This document shows, in pieces, positions 36,051 to 47,479 of a stretch of 64,000 nt of DNA; the first letter of the stretch is position 1, and each line of letters begins with the position of its first letter. The translations under genes were made by a program, and so were the position numbers. The notes below the pieces were generated by a model. It saw only the letters and a list, made by a program, of their open reading frames with translations. It did not search any database and was not told the origin of the DNA. Source of the DNA: Phycisphaerae bacterium (lineage in GTDB: Bacteria; Planctomycetota; Phycisphaerae; SM23-33); assembly GCA_030745875.1 (NCBI GenBank), contig JASLNT010000039.1, forward strand, positions 1-64,000, read 5' to 3'.

Positions 36051-37057
36051 TGATCCGCGTAGGAATCATCGGACTTGGAATGATGGGGCGTTGTCACCTG
36101 GAAGGGTGGGGCAAGGCCCAGGGCGCCGAAGTTGTCGCAGTCGCCGACGCCGACCCGAAACGGGCCGCGGGCGACCTGTCGGGCGGATGGGGCAATATTG
36201 ACGCGGGAACCGAACTGATCGACATGGACCGCGTCACCGGAACCACCGATCCGCACGAGCTTATCGCGATGGCGGATGTTGACGTTGTGGACGTTTGCGT
36301 GCCGACACCGTTCCACGCGGAGCTGGCGATAGCGGCGTTGGAGGCGGGGAAACACGTGGTCTGCGAGAAGCCCATGGCCCGCACCGCCGAAGATGCACGC
36401 CGAATCGCCGCCGCAGCGGCCGCGTCGCCCGGAATGTTCATGCCCGGAATGTGCATAAGATTCTGGCCGCAGTACAAGTGGCTGAAAGACATAGTCGACA
36501 GCGGAGCCTATGGGCGCGTGCTGGGCGCTACGTTCAAGCGAATGGCGTCCATGCCGCCCGGATGGTTCGGCGATTCCGAGATGTCCGGGGGCGCCGCCCT
36601 CGATCTGCATCTGCACGATACGGATTTTGTCCAGTATCTGCTCGGAATGCCTAAAGCTGTCGCCAGTTGCGGATACTCCAAGACCACAGACGGCGTGGAC
36701 CATATCGTAACGCGGTACGTCTATGACGATATTCCCGTCGTGACCGCCGAGGGCGCCTGGTGCATGGACGCCGGTTACGGGTTCAACATGAGCTACATGG
36801 TCAACTTCGAAAACGCCACCGCCGACTTCGACTTCTCCCGCGGCGACGAACCGCTGCTGCTGTCGACCGGCGGGGAGAAGCAGGTTGTCACCTGTGAAGG
36901 CAGCGACGGTTACGAGGGCGAATTGGCGTATTTCGCCGAATGCATCACCGCCGGAACGCCTCCGACGATAGTAACCGCAGAACAAGCCGCCGAGTCGATC
37001 AGAATAGTGGAAGCCGAAATCGCCAGCATCCAATCCGGCGCGCCGGTTAGTCTGTAG
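36050..37057 (+). CDS. Gfo/Idh/MocA family oxidoreductase
   Basis: IRVGIIGLGMMGRCHLEGW; VDVVDVCVPTPFHAELAIAALEAGKHVVCEKPMART; TAATG overlap with upstream gene. Confidence 0.94.
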   Translation: MIRVGIIGLGMMGRCHLEGWGKAQGAEVVAVADADPKRAAGDLSGGWGNIDAGTELIDMDRVTGTTDPHELIAMADVDVVDVCVPTPFHAELAIAALEAGKHVVCEKPMARTAEDARRIAAAAAASPGMFMPGMCIRFWPQYKWLKDIVDSGAYGRVLGATFKRMASMPPGWFGDSEMSGGAALDLHLHDTDFVQYLLGMPKAVASCGYSKTTDGVDHIVTRYVYDDIPVVTAEGAWCMDAGYGFNMSYMVNFENATADFDFSRGDEPLLLSTGGEKQVVTCEGSDGYEGELAYFAECITAGTPPTIVTAEQAAESIRIVEAEIASIQSGAPVSL

Positions 37058-37075
37058 AACCGACCCAAGCCGGTG

Positions 37076-37107
37076 AGCGTCCGGGCGTTTAGCATCGCCC
37101 GGACGCT
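37076..37107 (+). terminator. Rho-independent terminator
   Basis: AGCGTCCGGGCG-TTTAGCAT-CGCCCGGACGCT followed by ttctt. Confidence 0.85.
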
Positions 37108-37135
37108 TTCTTGCGCCCCTCCGCACACTTCGGGA

Positions 37136-38401
37136 TTAAGGCTCCTTTCCGAGTTCGCTCTTCAGCGAGGCCGCGGTCTGGCCGCTCTGGCCGATCAGCG
37201 GCAGGATTTTCTTCATTGCACGCGTGGTTCGGGCATAGGTGGCGACCGCCGAATCGATCTGCCCGGCGGGGACGGGGAATGACTTGTTCGGATCGATGAG
37301 CCAGACACCGTCGACCAGGACGAGTTCCAGGGGATTGGCAGTGGGCGTGCCCTGGGTCCGCGCCCGATTGCCTTCGACGGTGAACTGGACCGTTCGCCAG
37401 CTGGCGGGATCTCGGATCTTGCGGAATCGTGCAAACCCCGACCAGTCCGGTTGTTGGAGAACGTCTTGTCCGTACGCCTTGACCATTCGATCCCCGACTT
37501 CAGAGGCCGTAACGATATAGTCCACGAACGTGCCGATGGAGTCCTTGAGAGCTCCTTCTCGATGGAACAGAGCGGTCGCGGCAGGGACGTTATTGGCCGC
37601 CACAGCCCGGCGGAAAGACGCCAGCGTCCTTGTGAGTATCTTGCTGGGAGCGAATCCTGAGACCGGCGGCGGATTGACTGAGCGAGGTTTCGTCCGGTTC
37701 GCCAGAGCCACAACCGGAGTCCTATCTCTCAACTTCCGGAGCGGATGAGGCCAGTCGCGGCCGTCCGAGGTGGTGAACGTAACGCGAAATCCCTGATTGC
37801 CCGCCAGGCGAATCAACACGCCGCGCCCCTTGCCCGTGCCCACAACGCCCTGACGATGTTCTTGACGCCAGCGGAACTCAATGCGATTGTCCCCAATCAC
37901 ACGTCCATCCTCGATTACACCGGATCCTGTTTCGGATCCGGGGTGCGTGGTGGTGAATGATCCTGTGACGTTGGCGTCATCCGTTACGTCAAACTGAAGC
38001 GAGGGATGCGTGCCATCCGCACTTCGCCATATCGTGCTGTTTAACAGAACCGCCAACTCGTGCTGAGTTTCCGACAGCTTGCTGACCACAGCGGAACCGC
38101 CGCCGGTCGGATCCGCTGAAGCGCCCCTGTCCCGCAGGACGAACCAGTATAAGGCGGCCCCGCCCGCTACCAGCAGCAACAGGACAATCGCAAGGAGAAC
38201 TCCACGCGCTCCCGAGTTGTCGGCCGATTGGCCTGAAGATTCGATGACATCGACATTGACGAGTTCCGCAACAGGCGGCGCTGTGGTGTTCGGAATCTGA
38301 ATTAACTGATCGCATTCCGTACAGCGAGTCCTCTTGCCCGCATGGTCCTTCGATACACGATACTGCTTGCCGCACTTGGGGCAGGTGAATTGAATTGGCA
38401 T
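37136..38401 (-). CDS. Membrane-anchored hypothetical protein with N-terminal zinc ribbon
   Basis: MPIQFTCPKCGKQYRVSKDHAGKRTRCTECDQLIQIP (MJ0042-like); TM GVLLAIVLLLLVAGGAALYWFVL. Confidence 0.75.
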   Translation of the reverse strand: MPIQFTCPKCGKQYRVSKDHAGKRTRCTECDQLIQIPNTTAPPVAELVNVDVIESSGQSADNSGARGVLLAIVLLLLVAGGAALYWFVLRDRGASADPTGGGSAVVSKLSETQHELAVLLNSTIWRSADGTHPSLQFDVTDDANVTGSFTTTHPGSETGSGVIEDGRVIGDNRIEFRWRQEHRQGVVGTGKGRGVLIRLAGNQGFRVTFTTSDGRDWPHPLRKLRDRTPVVALANRTKPRSVNPPPVSGFAPSKILTRTLASFRRAVAANNVPAATALFHREGALKDSIGTFVDYIVTASEVGDRMVKAYGQDVLQQPDWSGFARFRKIRDPASWRTVQFTVEGNRARTQGTPTANPLELVLVDGVWLIDPNKSFPVPAGQIDSAVATYARTTRAMKKILPLIGQSGQTAASLKSELGKEP

Positions 38402-38549
38402 GGCGATCTCCTTGCACCAGGGCTTCCAAATCGACATTTTCCGGATCGCATCTCCCCATCCCGATGAACTCCTATGTGCTTCGGGGGCGGCGTTTCTGCT
38501 CCAGCATCGGGAGATATCAAGATCTCAGTGTACGTGGAAGGAGTTGGTC

Positions 38550-38786
38550 ATGCAACGAATGACAGTGTCTTTTTCACTGTCGACTATACTGATCGGCTGG
38601 AGTGTAATCTCACATGATCCGAACGCCGGTAAGTTGATGAAGCGGATCGGCGCTATTCCGAAGACCATCGAGGCGCGCCAAGCGGTAAACAGTAATAGGG
38701 CGTACGCGGAATCAAGTTGTCAACCAGCCTTCCGGCAGGCTGGTTCCCACGTCTTTTGCCCTTGCGATTGGCTTATCAATCATTGA
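38550..38786 (+). CDS. Possible small secreted ORF
   Basis: AAGGAG about 8 nt upstream of ATG; 78 aa MQRMTVSFSLSTILIGWSVISHDPNAG...; contains a hairpin-derived CQPAFRQAG segment. Confidence 0.3.
   Translation: MQRMTVSFSLSTILIGWSVISHDPNAGKLMKRIGAIPKTIEARQAVNSNRAYAESSCQPAFRQAGSHVFCPCDWLINH
38722..38745. repeat. Perfect 9-bp hairpin
   Basis: AACCAGCCT-TCCGGC-AGGCTGGTT. Confidence 0.65.
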
Positions 38787-38915
38787 CAATACCAGGAAGC
38801 CCCGGGAATTACAGGGCGGACAGGGTACACGTTTCTCGAAATGAGGCGATCGAAAATGATTGAACTACTTCCATTTCTCAAGAAGATTCTGATTACACCA
38901 TGCAAGGAGACGTTC

Positions 38916-40070
38916 ATGTCAAAACTGAATCTGAAGCAACCGATCAAGGGAAACCTGGTTGGAAGGACGGTCTTGTTGCCCCTGCTCCTGTTAGCAATGC
39001 TTCCGGCTGCCAGGCCGGCGCAAGCTGCGTTCTGGTGTCATGATTATACGTTGTACTGCGTATCAAAGCAGATCGCGGGGAAAGGCGTAAACAACAACCG
39101 CACCCATCCGAAGGACTTGATAAAGTATTTGGAGGAAAACGGCTATGTGAAGAAGCTGATCTTCTCATGTGCGTTCACTGAGAAGAGCACGATAGAGGAC
39201 GTAACAGATTTCTGGAAAAAGACAGCGGAGTCTATTGATAAGCAGAAGCTGCTGAAACCGGGGGATGTGATTGTCTGGAACTGGCTGCCCCCGAAAACCG
39301 GGCCAGGGAACGGGCACTCCGGATTTGTTGACGCTGATCGTAAAATCTCGCATTTTATACGACAGGACAAGGATACCTTTGACCCCGGCAAGCCGCCGCC
39401 CCCAAAGAAGGGGGGATTCGCAGGCGGCGGGTTCAGGAAGGGAGAGACATTCGTAGCCTTTGTCGGCCGCAAAAAGAGACCGTCGAGAGCTTCAATTGTT
39501 GTGTACCGAAAACGCTCTAAGGTCAACTACAAGTGGGTGCTCACAAAAGACTCCCCGATACTGAATCGCGACGAGAAGCAGCTGGATAAGTCGAGCGAGG
39601 GGACATTTCGAGATGATCTCAATAACTGGCACAAGAGAAAAGCCACAGTCCAAGAGTCCCTCGTCACGATTCATGAGCAATATTACAGGAGACTGGACAA
39701 GCAATTTGATTGGACGTTTAAGTTCACCATCTCCGGCAAGCCGCCGGCGGAACTCAAGGTGGATGATAATTTTAAAATGGGCATCAAGGCCACAGCCAAA
39801 GGTACAAATAAGCCCAAGAACGACGCCATGAACGTCGCCACAATGGGCGTTAAGGTTCGCGGTGTGCATTTTGCTTGCGATAAACTGAGGGCATCCGGAA
39901 GTTGGAATTCACGCATAACAGTTGGTCGACGCAGATCGAGTGACGCAGTGAATTATAGAATCACGGTGAAAGATTCCCATCCGAAGGTAATCACAATTCT
40001 ATTTCATCTTTTCCAGTATGGTGACGCTATTCGATACGTCTATAAGCGCGTTCCTATCAAGAAAGAGTGA
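38916..40070 (+). CDS. Secreted hypothetical protein, possible NlpC/CHAP-like cysteine-His hydrolase domain
   Basis: Signal peptide TVLLPLLLLAMLPAARPAQA; FWCHDYTLYC...LLKPGDVIVWNW...GNGHSGFVDADRKISHF; aaggag upstream of ATG. Confidence 0.55.
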   Translation: MSKLNLKQPIKGNLVGRTVLLPLLLLAMLPAARPAQAAFWCHDYTLYCVSKQIAGKGVNNNRTHPKDLIKYLEENGYVKKLIFSCAFTEKSTIEDVTDFWKKTAESIDKQKLLKPGDVIVWNWLPPKTGPGNGHSGFVDADRKISHFIRQDKDTFDPGKPPPPKKGGFAGGGFRKGETFVAFVGRKKRPSRASIVVYRKRSKVNYKWVLTKDSPILNRDEKQLDKSSEGTFRDDLNNWHKRKATVQESLVTIHEQYYRRLDKQFDWTFKFTISGKPPAELKVDDNFKMGIKATAKGTNKPKNDAMNVATMGVKVRGVHFACDKLRASGSWNSRITVGRRRSSDAVNYRITVKDSHPKVITILFHLFQYGDAIRYVYKRVPIKKE

Positions 40071-40109
40071 ACCATTGCGACCTACGGGCCGCCCACGATC
40101 GCACGATGA

Positions 40110-41177
<1,068 letters not shown>

Positions 41178-41230
41178 AATATTTCCTTCCTGGTCTTGGG
41201 GGCATTGGGGTCCAGTCTTAATTCCGGAAA

Positions 41231-42868
41231 TCACTTCTTTCTTTCCAGGAATTCCAGAATCAGCTTTTCGCTAACGGCGCCTCCGGCGTTGTGGCCGGCG
41301 TTAACGACTTTGTAGTGAATAACTGCTCCGTCGAGATAACTGAAAATCTCCAGTTTCCCGTCGGTTCGAGTCGGCTTGGTCAGCTTCTTTCCTTTATACC
41401 CCATGTGCTTTGCCCAGAGGAAGATGGATTCTTCAGCGTCAACGAACCGCAGCTTGCCGCCTTTGGCCGGAATGTGCTTTGAAGGTCCGCCTTTGTACGG
41501 GACAAGACTATCGTTAACACCGGAGATGTTCATCAGTCTTTTTCCGGTCATTGGTTTGGCGATGACCTTGTAATTGTTGTCATCACCCTTCACTTTGAAG
41601 TTAGCACCATCATGCTGATAACCGTTCAACGGGCTGACAGCCGAGATGTAATTCCTGATGCCGGCGAGCCTGGTTTCGCAGGCGATCTGATTAACCAACG
41701 CCGCCCCATTGGAATTCCCCATGATGCTTATATTGTCTTTCCGGACATTGTCGTATTTCGAGACATCTTTAACGATCGCTTCGATAAAGCCCAGGTCATC
41801 GGCTTTTGAGCGTTCGGAGACAATATTCCAACTCGCCCGGTAACCGTTGGGGAAAATCATGATGTACTTCTTCGCCAGCATGCAATTGGGCCTGGCGTAT
41901 CTGCGCATCGAACCCTTGGCGCTCCCGCCATTACCATGCAGGAACACGAACACAGGCAACGCTTTCTTCTCGGCGTCGGCTGGAACATTCACAAAATACG
42001 GCCGCTTGTAATCAGTTTCCTGCGACCAGGATTGCGTTATGAAATACTCTCCCGACTGCAGCTGTTTTGCAGAACGCGAGCCGTTCGCTGAAGATGCGTC
42101 AGTTTTTTTTCGGGATTGCGCAAACAGCCAGTCCAGCAGCCCTTCCTGAGCCCAGGCCTTACGGGCGGTTGAGGCGTGATTCGCTCCTTCGAAAATGGTC
42201 GTTCGAACCGAAGTTGATCCCAGCTCCTTGAGCGCCTTGGCCATCTTCGGGATTCCGCCGGCGCGCCGCCGGTCTTTTGTTCCAACCATCGCCCAGATCG
42301 GCAGATCCGTCATGTCTTTGAGTTTGCTGAGATCAGCAATGAAAGCCACCGGGATTATGGCCGCAAACCGCTTGGGCGACGACATCGCCCATTCCCAAAC
42401 ACCCTTGCCGCCCATGCTGTATCCGATGCAGTAAACGCGGTCTTCATCAATGTCGCTATTGGCGGATAGTATGTGGTCCAGCATCTTGCTCAGGGAGGCC
42501 GGATCCCAAAGACTGCGGCTTTGCGGGACCAGGATTTTGGCTTTGTACTTGCGATTGGCGGGTGTCATAACCCATTTGACGTCTCTGTTCACTTTGAAAG
42601 AAGATATGTCGGTCTTCCTGGTTCCTCCCGCCCCGTGAAGGAGAATAATCAGCGGGGTCTTGCCTTCAGGCTTCTGGATCGGGTGAAAGAGCAGGGCCTG
42701 CTTGTTTAGATCCTTGAAGCCGGCCTGGACGCCCGGGGGAAATGTCACAACTTCCAGACGCAGGTTTCCTTGTCTTCCGGACCGGTCCGGTGTCTTACTC
42801 TGCGCTGCTCCAACATCAGCGCTCGCCAGAATTGACAGAGCGGCCAGAAGTAAGGCGGGGACTCTCAT
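41231..42868 (-). CDS. Secreted protein with two tandem alpha/beta-hydrolase (esterase/PHB-depolymerase-like) domains
   Basis: Two HG oxyanion/nucleophile sets: LIILLHGAGG...GYSMGGKGVW and VFVFLHGNGGSAKG...GNSNGAALV; signal peptide. Confidence 0.85.
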   Translation of the reverse strand: MRVPALLLAALSILASADVGAAQSKTPDRSGRQGNLRLEVVTFPPGVQAGFKDLNKQALLFHPIQKPEGKTPLIILLHGAGGTRKTDISSFKVNRDVKWVMTPANRKYKAKILVPQSRSLWDPASLSKMLDHILSANSDIDEDRVYCIGYSMGGKGVWEWAMSSPKRFAAIIPVAFIADLSKLKDMTDLPIWAMVGTKDRRRAGGIPKMAKALKELGSTSVRTTIFEGANHASTARKAWAQEGLLDWLFAQSRKKTDASSANGSRSAKQLQSGEYFITQSWSQETDYKRPYFVNVPADAEKKALPVFVFLHGNGGSAKGSMRRYARPNCMLAKKYIMIFPNGYRASWNIVSERSKADDLGFIEAIVKDVSKYDNVRKDNISIMGNSNGAALVNQIACETRLAGIRNYISAVSPLNGYQHDGANFKVKGDDNNYKVIAKPMTGKRLMNISGVNDSLVPYKGGPSKHIPAKGGKLRFVDAEESIFLWAKHMGYKGKKLTKPTRTDGKLEIFSYLDGAVIHYKVVNAGHNAGGAVSEKLILEFLERKK

Positions 42869-43059
42869 GGTATTGTCCTTTGCTGGTGACTGATACTAAC
42901 AGGAAGGCGGGTTCACATCCGGAACCTTACTTTATTGCGCCTTTGGCTTGAACGCAACACCGTGCTTGCGTTTTGTCCCCCGATCCCCGGGTTCAGAACT
43001 TATGACAGGGTCGACCCGGGCGCCTCCCACCGCACCCAACGGCGCGTGGCGCGGGTTTG

Positions 43060-43578
43060 CTATTCCAGTCGGAAGCCCAGTGTTTTCAGGAGCTTTTTGC
43101 GGTCCTCCGGGGATTCTTGCATTATGAGTACTCGAAGCGTGTATCCGCCTCGCAGAATACCATTTTCCACGAACATCCAATCGGTAAGTTCTTCGGGCCT
43201 GACGTCCACGATCTGGCCGAATTTGACCTCTTTCGTGCTTACCGGATTGTTGTCGACGGTCCCTCTGAACTTCTCGCCATCGAAGGACACATTCGAAAGC
43301 CATATGTGTTCGCCTTCGGGATCGTCATCGACGAGAAAGCCCCTCTTGACAGTGAAGTTAGTCATGCCCGGGGCGGGCCGGGCCAAGGCTGCGGAGAATT
43401 CCTTCCAGGTAGCCTTGGCCTTGGCGACAGCATCAGTCATGGCCTTTTCATCATACTGGGTTACAAAGTCCGGTTCTCCATCCCGACGGACAACGCCGTC
43501 GTCCTTTCGATCCTCGCAATCGGACGCTGCAACCAGGGCGCAGGTCAATACACACTGCAAGTAACTTCTATATTTCAT
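43060..43578 (-). CDS. DUF2314 domain protein
   Basis: MTDAVAKAKATWKEFSAAL...FTVKRGFLVDDDPEGEHIWLSNVSFDGEKFRGTVDNNPVSTKEVKFGQIVDVRPEELTDWMFV. Confidence 0.8.
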   Translation of the reverse strand: MKYRSYLQCVLTCALVAASDCEDRKDDGVVRRDGEPDFVTQYDEKAMTDAVAKAKATWKEFSAALARPAPGMTNFTVKRGFLVDDDPEGEHIWLSNVSFDGEKFRGTVDNNPVSTKEVKFGQIVDVRPEELTDWMFVENGILRGGYTLRVLIMQESPEDRKKLLKTLGFRLE

Positions 43579-43799
43579 TCTCTCTCCCGAACCATGGGGT
43601 GCTCAACTTGTAGTCCACATAATAGCACATGAGTCGCCGAGATGTTACGCTGCGTTGGAAAGTTGGGGCGTAGAGAGTTGAAAGTTTGAACAGGCTTGCT
43701 TATCCTCCAAATCGCCATAGAATTGATGTGAAGGTCGGCGATTGTCGCGGTCCGAGAACTCGAAAACTGTCAGGGGAATCTACGATTAGGAGCCAGGCC

Positions 43800-44747
43800 A
43801 TGGACAACATGAACATGAATCTGTCGCGAAGAACGCTTATTGGCGGTGCGGCGGCTGCGGCTGCAGTGTCGATCATGCCCAGAGGCGGTCATGGTAAATC
43901 ACCGGTTAAGGCGGCGGTCAAGCCCGCGTCGAAACCGAATTCGGTGTTCGGCGGAGTGCAGATCGGCGTGATAACGTACAGCTATCGCAGCGTTCGCGGC
44001 CCGGCGAGCGACATGCTGAAGAACATTACGCAAAGCGGCATCAGTTCGATCGAGCTTATGGGCAACGTCGCCGAGGCGCTGGCTGGGGCGCCCAAGAGTT
44101 CAAAACGCGACCGAAATGCGCTTGCCAAATGGCGCCTGTCGGTTTCGATGGACAAATTCAAAGCCGTGCGCAAAACGTACAACGACGCCGGAGTGAATAT
44201 CCATATCGTCAAGTTCGGAAACATTGGCGCCGGGAACATGTCGAAAGAGGAAATGGAGTATTACTTCAAGGCCGCCAAGGCCCTCGGCGCCAAAGGCATT
44301 ACTCGCGAGTTGTCCGGTGGGGCGGCGAAGCACGCTGGAACGCTGGCTGAGAAGCACCAGATCGCGATAGGAATGCACAATCACACGCAGATGACGCCGA
44401 CGACCTACGATGAAGACTGGTTCACCAAGAACAAGTACATCATGATGAACCTGGACATTGGTCACTACGCGGCGCGGAATAACGAATCGGCGCTGGCGAT
44501 GTTGAAGAAGTATCCCGGTAAGATTCTCAGTCTGCACGTCAAGGACCGCAAGTTCAAGACCAACGGATCGGCCAACATGCCGTTCGGCCAGGGCGACAGT
44601 GCGGTCGCCGAAATACTGCAATACATGAAGAAGACCAAGGCGACGTTCCCGGCTGACATCGAGTTGGAATACCGAGTTCCCAAGGGCTCCGATGCTGTCA
44701 AGGAAGTCACGAAATGCGTCGAGTTCTGCAAGAAGGCGCTGGTGTAG
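43800..44747 (+). CDS. Secreted sugar phosphate isomerase/epimerase-like TIM barrel
   Basis: LSRRTLIGGAAAAAAVS Tat-like signal; IGVITYSYRS; GITRELSGG; MNLDIGHYAARNNE; ILSLHVKDRK. Confidence 0.88.
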   Translation: MDNMNMNLSRRTLIGGAAAAAAVSIMPRGGHGKSPVKAAVKPASKPNSVFGGVQIGVITYSYRSVRGPASDMLKNITQSGISSIELMGNVAEALAGAPKSSKRDRNALAKWRLSVSMDKFKAVRKTYNDAGVNIHIVKFGNIGAGNMSKEEMEYYFKAAKALGAKGITRELSGGAAKHAGTLAEKHQIAIGMHNHTQMTPTTYDEDWFTKNKYIMMNLDIGHYAARNNESALAMLKKYPGKILSLHVKDRKFKTNGSANMPFGQGDSAVAEILQYMKKTKATFPADIELEYRVPKGSDAVKEVTKCVEFCKKALV

Positions 44748-44907
44748 GATCCCGCATCGCGCCTCTCGAATCTAATGTTTGTTTTAGGTTCGAAGATCCG
44801 GGAATGCATGGCTTGATTACGCCTTTAGCTTGGATGAAATGCGATGTTTGCGTATTGTACTCGTCGAATTGGCGGGGGACGGCCAACGGCGGATGTCGGT
44901 TTGGAGG

Positions 44908-45777
44908 CTAGCGTTCGGGCGGTTCCAAACGCCCCTTTCGATACCGAAGTTCTCCTGCTTCGCTTAGCTTAAGGACGCGTATTATGTGTTTGACGGCGCC
45001 GACGGTGTCGCCCCTGGAATTGGTGCGCCAGGCAACCTTGGCGCAGACTACGTTATCCCCGTAAACGCGAAGCACGACCATTCCGGAATCCTCCTGCGGG
45101 ACCATCCACATGTTCTTTGCAGGGGCCTTCAGCTTTCCAGAGAAGTACATATTCCCACCCAGCGTAAGATACACCATGGCGATCAGCATACAGCCCATGG
45201 CGATTCTATTGGGTGCCGGGAGCGGAACTCCGAACAGGTTGTTTCTGAGGCCATCCTCAGGCTGATCCTGATCTTTGGGTGCAATGCACAGTTTATGGAT
45301 CATCGCTCCTATGACAGCTATTGCGGCGATATTTCCCAGAGCGAAGTACGCGTAGTCCCAGGCGATCTCCCACGCGTGGAATCTGCATTCGGCCCAGATA
45401 AACAAGACAAGAAATGGAACGCAACATCCCAACACCAGTGACACGACGCCGAGCCATTTCACTCCGGTGATACTCGCAAACGTTTTGTAACGCCGTCTTG
45501 CCAAAAGGAGGAGCAGATAAACGGTTCCGAGCAACGTCGCCGCCAGGGCGTACACATAGGTCGTATTGAGCACATGTACGGGCGTGAGTTGAATCAGCCT
45601 CATTGGTATAAGAACATTGACAGCGAAGCCCAATTCATACATGAATGCTCCCCAATAACCCGCTGCAGTAACAATCGCCAACAAGAAAGCCGCTGACAAC
45701 CAGGGTTTGTCGTTTTGTTTCCTGGGGACAGGTGACTCACCGCCGTTGTGATTTGGATCGCTATTGTCGTTTGGCAT
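44908..45777 (-). CDS. Multi-TM hypothetical membrane protein
   Basis: Hydrophobic helices (LSAAFLLAIVTAAGYWGAFMYEL, YVYALAATLLGTVYLLLLLA); start at internal Met. Confidence 0.65.
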   Translation of the reverse strand: MPNDNSDPNHNGGESPVPRKQNDKPWLSAAFLLAIVTAAGYWGAFMYELGFAVNVLIPMRLIQLTPVHVLNTTYVYALAATLLGTVYLLLLLARRRYKTFASITGVKWLGVVSLVLGCCVPFLVLFIWAECRFHAWEIAWDYAYFALGNIAAIAVIGAMIHKLCIAPKDQDQPEDGLRNNLFGVPLPAPNRIAMGCMLIAMVYLTLGGNMYFSGKLKAPAKNMWMVPQEDSGMVVLRVYGDNVVCAKVAWRTNSRGDTVGAVKHIIRVLKLSEAGELRYRKGRLEPPER

Positions 45778-46002
45778 AAATTCAGGCTCCCGAGTTGACA
45801 GATGAAGAAACCCGCATGGACAGACGCCGAAACAGCAAGAATATCGTGTGGTTCTTCCCATTGTCTAGAAAAACAACAGAATTTCGAGGACGCCGCCCTT
45901 GATTGGTTGGGTCTGGGCGCACATCCGTTCAGTGTCACCGCAGTGCCGACAGACACTTCCGCTGCATTTCCGTGCCCCCGATCTTCGGTCTTTACGCCCA
46001 GG

Positions 46003-47376
46003 CTACGTCCAGAGGTCAACTCCGTAGTCTTCCCAACCGTTGCGGACCGGTTCCTTGACGAACTCGTTGAGTTCCTTGCGGTTGGTGACCTTGCAGTTCT
46101 TGGCGTCCCATTCGATCTTCCCACCGAAACGTTCGGCCAGGACGCCGAGCAGGCATGTTTCGGTCAGGCGGGCGGAATACTCGAAGCTTGAACCGGGCTT
46201 GGGACCGCCCTTGATGGCTCGAACCCATTCTGCGTGGGGACTTCCGCCCTTGACGCGATCGTACTTCTGGGGAATCTTGCCCGCTTTCTTGAGCTCTTTG
46301 TATTCCAGCATCGCCGTCTTGTCGGAAATTCGCGGGTTGTTCGATCGTTCGTCCAGGTAGGCGTTGTTCTTGCTGCCGAAGAAGAACGAGCCCTTATCCC
46401 ACTTGCCGCCGTACGACCAGTCCTTGGGCTTCTTGATCGGCGTCCCGCCGTTCTTAATACCGTCGTACCAGTACATCGTGCAGGGCTTCTTGTCGCCGCG
46501 CTTGGCGAACTCCCACTTGACGACGCAACTGTTCGGGATCACGCCCTTGATGTTTTCGTTGATTTCGATCCGCTCGCAACTGATCGCATCGTACAGGTCC
46601 AGGACCCATACCGGGCCGTCGCCGATATGGCAGAACCAGTCGCCGAGCATGCCCGTACCGTAGTCCCAGAAACTACGCCATTTCAGCGGGTGATACGCCG
46701 GGTTGTAAGATGTCTTGGGCGCCGGACCGACCCACAGGTCCCACTTGATATGGTCGGGAGTCTTCTGCGTGGGGTAGGGCAGTGATTTCGGGGCCTTGGC
46801 GAAGTAGTGCGACCCGAGACTGGGACCGGGAAAACCGCAATGGACTTCAGTAACGTCACCGAGAAGTCCGTGCTGGTAGAGCTCGGCCATATCGCGAATA
46901 CCGTTGTAGGTGTGGCCTTGGTTGCCCATGTTGGTGATGAGTTTGGGATACTTCCTGGCGGCCTTCAGCAGCGTGCGCGCCTGCCACAGGTCGTGGGTTA
47001 GAGGCTTCTGGGTGCAGACATGGTATCCGCGGCGCATGGCTTCTATGGTTGCGCCGAAATGGGTATGGTCAGGAGCATTTACGCAGACCGCGTCGATCCC
47101 CTTGCCCATCTTGTCGTACATTTTGCGGTAGTCAGTGAATGTCTTCCCCCCGCCGCGTTTGAGTCTGTTCTCATCAATGTCGCAAACCGCGACGACATTC
47201 TCGCTCCGAACGCCTCCGTAGGCCATCCCGGCGATTCCTCCGTTGCCGACCATGGCGATGTTGAGCTTGCTGTTGGCCGAAGGGCCTGATTTACCGATGC
47301 TGAATTGCGGTGCGACGAAAGCGGCGGTTCCCGCAGCGGCGGCCGATGTTTTCAGAAACTCACGTCTCTTCATCAT
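46003..47376 (-). CDS. Gfo/Idh/MocA family oxidoreductase, Tat-exported
   Basis: KRREFLKTSAAAAGTAAF; LNIAMVGNGGIAGMAYG; IDAVCVNAPDHTHFGATIEAMRRGYHVCTQKPL. Confidence 0.94.
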   Translation of the reverse strand: MMKRREFLKTSAAAAGTAAFVAPQFSIGKSGPSANSKLNIAMVGNGGIAGMAYGGVRSENVVAVCDIDENRLKRGGGKTFTDYRKMYDKMGKGIDAVCVNAPDHTHFGATIEAMRRGYHVCTQKPLTHDLWQARTLLKAARKYPKLITNMGNQGHTYNGIRDMAELYQHGLLGDVTEVHCGFPGPSLGSHYFAKAPKSLPYPTQKTPDHIKWDLWVGPAPKTSYNPAYHPLKWRSFWDYGTGMLGDWFCHIGDGPVWVLDLYDAISCERIEINENIKGVIPNSCVVKWEFAKRGDKKPCTMYWYDGIKNGGTPIKKPKDWSYGGKWDKGSFFFGSKNNAYLDERSNNPRISDKTAMLEYKELKKAGKIPQKYDRVKGGSPHAEWVRAIKGGPKPGSSFEYSARLTETCLLGVLAERFGGKIEWDAKNCKVTNRKELNEFVKEPVRNGWEDYGVDLWT

Positions 47377-47479
47377 ATTCTCCTTGGAAGGATGTTAATT
47401 CGGAGGGGCGCGTCGATTCAACAGGCACAATACTCAACTATTCGCTTCTTGTCAAATCATGCGGGGCGTCGGTGAGCTG

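Noticed and set aside
35813-37126. 437-aa minus ORF across the TIM-barrel and Gfo/Idh genes
   Set aside because: Antisense to two motif-supported genes; no domain recognised.
42951-42972. AACGCAA-CACCGTGC-TTGCGTT hairpin as terminator of the DUF2314 gene
   Set aside because: Perfect 7-bp stem but no T-tract on the minus strand and almost 90 bp from the stop codon; too weak to list.
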